Shown here: positions 6,202 through 7,639 of the stretch, one piece after another
Layout of the letters: the number at the start of each line of letters is the position of its first letter
How positions within the stretch are numbered: position 1 is the first letter of the stretch
The notes under the pieces: model-generated
What the model saw: the letters and a program-made list of their open reading frames with translations, nothing else
Database searches by the model: none
Told to the model about the DNA's origin: nothing
Made by a program: the position numbers and the translations under genes
Origin: JBAWAP01 sp049589355
Lineage (GTDB): Bacteria > Chloroflexota > Anaerolineae > VGOG01
NCBI GenBank assembly: GCA_049589355.1
Contig: JBAWAP010000338.1
Coordinates: 1 to 7,639, forward strand
Direction of reading: 5' to 3'
Length of the DNA stretch: 7,639 nucleotides

Positions 6202-7602
6202 TCAGGGCTTCCTCATGGACAGTTGCATGGCCCCTTCCAGCGCCGCCAGCCGCGCTTCCAGATCGGCGTTCTGTTGTCGAAGCGCGGCGATCTGTGCCTC
6301 TTGCTCCTGCACGAGCTGGTAGAGCCCCTGAATGGCAGCCAGGGCCACGCCGTCGGCGTCGAGGGTATTGATATAGTCCTCGCCTTCACCACCTAAGCCA
6401 GCTATCAAAGCATTGAAGTCGTCTGCCATTGGGCCGATGTGGCGGATAGCGGCATCTTGTGAACTGTAGTTCCAGGTGGTGATGGGAACTTCGGCTAAGC
6501 GGGCCACAAGTTCTTGAACGTCGACGGGAGCCAAGTTCTCCTTGCGCTCCCGATTGCTGACTGCGTTCCAGGAACTGCCGCCAGTGGAGAGGTACATCCC
6601 GCTTGTGAGGCCAGCGTCAGTGTAGAAATACACACCGCCGCTAGCGCGGGCAACCCAGCGGTTGTTGTTGTTGCAGGCAACATCGGCATCGGTAGAATCG
6701 CCCCAGACAAAGCACCCATCATTGTTGGCCTTGGCCCGCCGGCCGGCGGCGAAACTGTAGTCGCCGGCCGCGGTGTTTTCTTGGCCTCCGGGGACGGTGG
6801 CGCGTTTGCCGCTGGCGGTGTTGGCGATACCCCCGCCGACGGTGGCATGCTCGTTGCTGGCGCTGTTGGCGATGCCCCCGCCGACAGTGGCAAAGTTGGC
6901 GTTTCCAGCAACGTTGCCGGCCACGTTGTTCGCGCCCCCGCCAACGGTGGCGGCGAAGCCCAGAACAGCGTTGGTTTCCCCCCCGCCGATGGTGGCGGCG
7001 AAGCTCAGAGCGGTGTTGCCTTCGCCCCCGCCGACTGTGGCGAAGTCTGCGGTGGCCCCGTTGGTGGCGCTGGACTGGCCCCCGCCGCCAATCGTGGCGC
7101 CTACCACACCGCCAGCGACGCTGTTGCCGCCGTAGCCGCCGATCAGGTTGGGGGTACTGGCGGTGGGCTCAATCCGCAGCGCCCGCACGTTATTCACCCG
7201 CACCTCAAGGGGCACGTCGTCCGTGGTGCCCAGAAAGTTGGTGCCGGGGGTTGTGTTGGGGTTGCCAGTGAGGCTCCAGGTATCGCTGGTCCAAGTGCCA
7301 GTGTGTTGCCACTTGCTGGCAACGAGCATGATGTCCACGATGTCTATGATATTGTCGCGATTTACGTCGCAGACGGGGTCGTAGCTGTCGCCGGGGGCAC
7401 AGCCCCCGCTCCCTGACGCCAGCGGTCCTTCGACAGGCCGTCGTGGTGAGCTTGTCGAACCATCAGGATACGGTCCCTGGGCACCTGTGGCCACGCCTGA
7501 AGCGAGAAGCATCGCCAGGCAGAGAGCGATTCCGACACCTGTACCGAGGTCCCCCCTGAGCCTGACGAAGGGCCTAGTCGAAGTAAAGGTCAATGCTTTC
7601 AT
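6202..7602 (-). CDS. Exported YadA-head-like protein with dockerin-like loop and S74 self-cleaving chaperone
   Basis: This is a complete gene of 466 residues. The ATG at 7602 is set by AAGGAGGA 6 nt upstream. Residues 1-41 form a signal peptide with an unusually long basic front, core GVGIALCLAMLLASG, cleavage near ATGA. Residues 79-98 (DVNRDNIIDIVDIMLVASKW) match one dockerin-type calcium loop and helix. Residues about 165-290 are GGG head repeats (T[VI]GGG at 170, 189, 204, 219, 239, 254, then VPGG), ending in YSFAAGRRAKAN, as in trimeric YadA-like stalks and phage fibres. Residues 349-440 form a peptidase S74/intramolecular chaperone domain: SNRERKENLAPVD, ITTWNY, IRHIGPMADDF, LDADGVALAAIQGLYQL. 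Ser349 and Lys354 have the five-residue spacing of the known autocleavage pair. A coiled coil (430-458) follows. By family knowledge the chaperone helps a trimer fold and then cuts itself off. The product is probably a surface fibre. Confidence 0.9.
   Translation of the reverse strand: MKALTFTSTRPFVRLRGDLGTGVGIALCLAMLLASGVATGAQGPYPDGSTSSPRRPVEGPLASGSGGCAPGDSYDPVCDVNRDNIIDIVDIMLVASKWQHTGTWTSDTWSLTGNPNTTPGTNFLGTTDDVPLEVRVNNVRALRIEPTASTPNLIGGYGGNSVAGGVVGATIGGGGQSSATNGATADFATVGGGEGNTALSFAATIGGGETNAVLGFAATVGGGANNVAGNVAGNANFATVGGGIANSASNEHATVGGGIANTASGKRATVPGGQENTAAGDYSFAAGRRAKANNDGCFVWGDSTDADVACNNNNRWVARASGGVYFYTDAGLTSGMYLSTGGSSWNAVSNRERKENLAPVDVQELVARLAEVPITTWNYSSQDAAIRHIGPMADDFNALIAGLGGEGEDYINTLDADGVALAAIQGLYQLVQEQEAQIAALRQQNADLEARLAALEGAMQLSMRKP
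6784..7095 (-). repeat. 45-nt periodic repeats encoding the GGG head motif
   Basis: On the plus strand CCCCCGCC(G/A)A(C/T)(G/A/T)GTGGC-like blocks recur. The encoded T[VI]GGG motifs are spaced 19, 15, 15, 20, 15 and 15 residues apart. The one 20-residue unit contains a VAGN-VAGN doubling at residues 227-234. All variants stay in frame. The arrangement lacks the identical repeats and unique spacers of a CRISPR array. Confidence 0.8.
7425..7464. repeat. REP-like palindrome inside coding sequence (copy A)
   Basis: TTCGACA (7429-7435) and TGTCGAA (7453-7459) form the arms of an imperfect palindrome that resembles short repeats dispersed in Chloroflexota genomes. It is read in frame in the S74 protein as residues 47-60, DGSTSSPRRPVEGP, directly after the predicted signal cleavage site. 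This segment has no counterpart in the head or chaperone families. Confidence 0.6.
7555..7584. repeat. REP-like element in the signal-peptide coding region (copy B)
   Basis: On the minus strand it reads ACTTCGACTAGGCC followed by CTTCGTCAGGCTCAGG. TTCGTCAGGCTCA matches TTCGACAAGCTCA of copy A at 11 of 13 positions. It encodes residues 7-16, TSTRPFVRLR, which lengthen and charge the front of the signal peptide without breaking the frame. Confidence 0.55.
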
Positions 7603-7639
7603 CGTGTTCCTCCTTCAGCCCTCACCCCTACCCCCCATC

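Noticed and set aside
6784..7095. Possible CRISPR array because of regularly spaced short repeats
   Set aside because: The repeats are degenerate, the spacing is a multiple of three, and they translate to a coherent GGG head domain.
6514..7416. Plus-strand frame of 300 codons rich in Gly, Ala and Pro
   Set aside because: It is the antisense shadow of the GGG repeats of the S74 protein. Its composition simply mirrors the 45-nt repeats.

Overview
The window looks like a piece of a bacterial chromosome rich in secreted or surface proteins and in small dispersed repeats. I infer a Chloroflexota (Anaerolineae-like) genome, probably from a metagenome. The supporting signs are: DUF11 repeats ending in a 'YLPLLMK' motif, lamin-tail-domain (LTD) repeats, a YadA-like head protein with an S74 chaperone and a dockerin-like loop, TTG starts behind strong Shine-Dalgarno sites, and REP-like 'TTCGACA...TGTCGAA' palindromes. 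No 16S or housekeeping gene is present, so the taxon is inference only.

Layout. (1) 2-2026 (+): 3' part of a large exported protein of DUF11 repeats, with a nidogen-like domain inserted inside one repeat. (2) 2162-2662 (-): a two-gene cassette resembling the TumE/DUF6516 toxin-antitoxin group. The upstream (antitoxin-like) gene is intact with its own promoter, while the overlapping toxin gene has lost its middle and is frameshifted. A strong terminator at 2100-2137 closes this cassette. (3) 2684-3061: intergenic, holding the promoter of the cassette, a second copy of the terminator-like hairpin, and a promoter for the next gene. (4) 3062-5770 (+): signal peptide, three LTD units and a tail of about 150-residue beta-rich repeats, apparently one large exported protein now split by two frame-breaking junctions into three reading frames. 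An intrinsic terminator follows at 5803-5835. (5) 5836-6201: intergenic, with a 149-bp MITE-like inverted-repeat element flanked by 7-bp direct repeats, then two small inverted repeats. (6) 6202-7602 (-): complete exported protein with a dockerin-like loop, 15-residue GGG head repeats and a C-terminal self-cleaving S74 chaperone domain. Two REP-like palindromes sit in frame in its 5' coding region.

The genes do not form one pathway. The shared theme is cell-surface display proteins built from repeats, in a region undergoing decay and invasion by short palindromic elements. I see no convincing new multi-gene system. The observations most worth following are the decayed toxin gene beside an intact partner, the MITE-like element, the in-frame palindromes in a coding region, and the covarying pair of hairpins.
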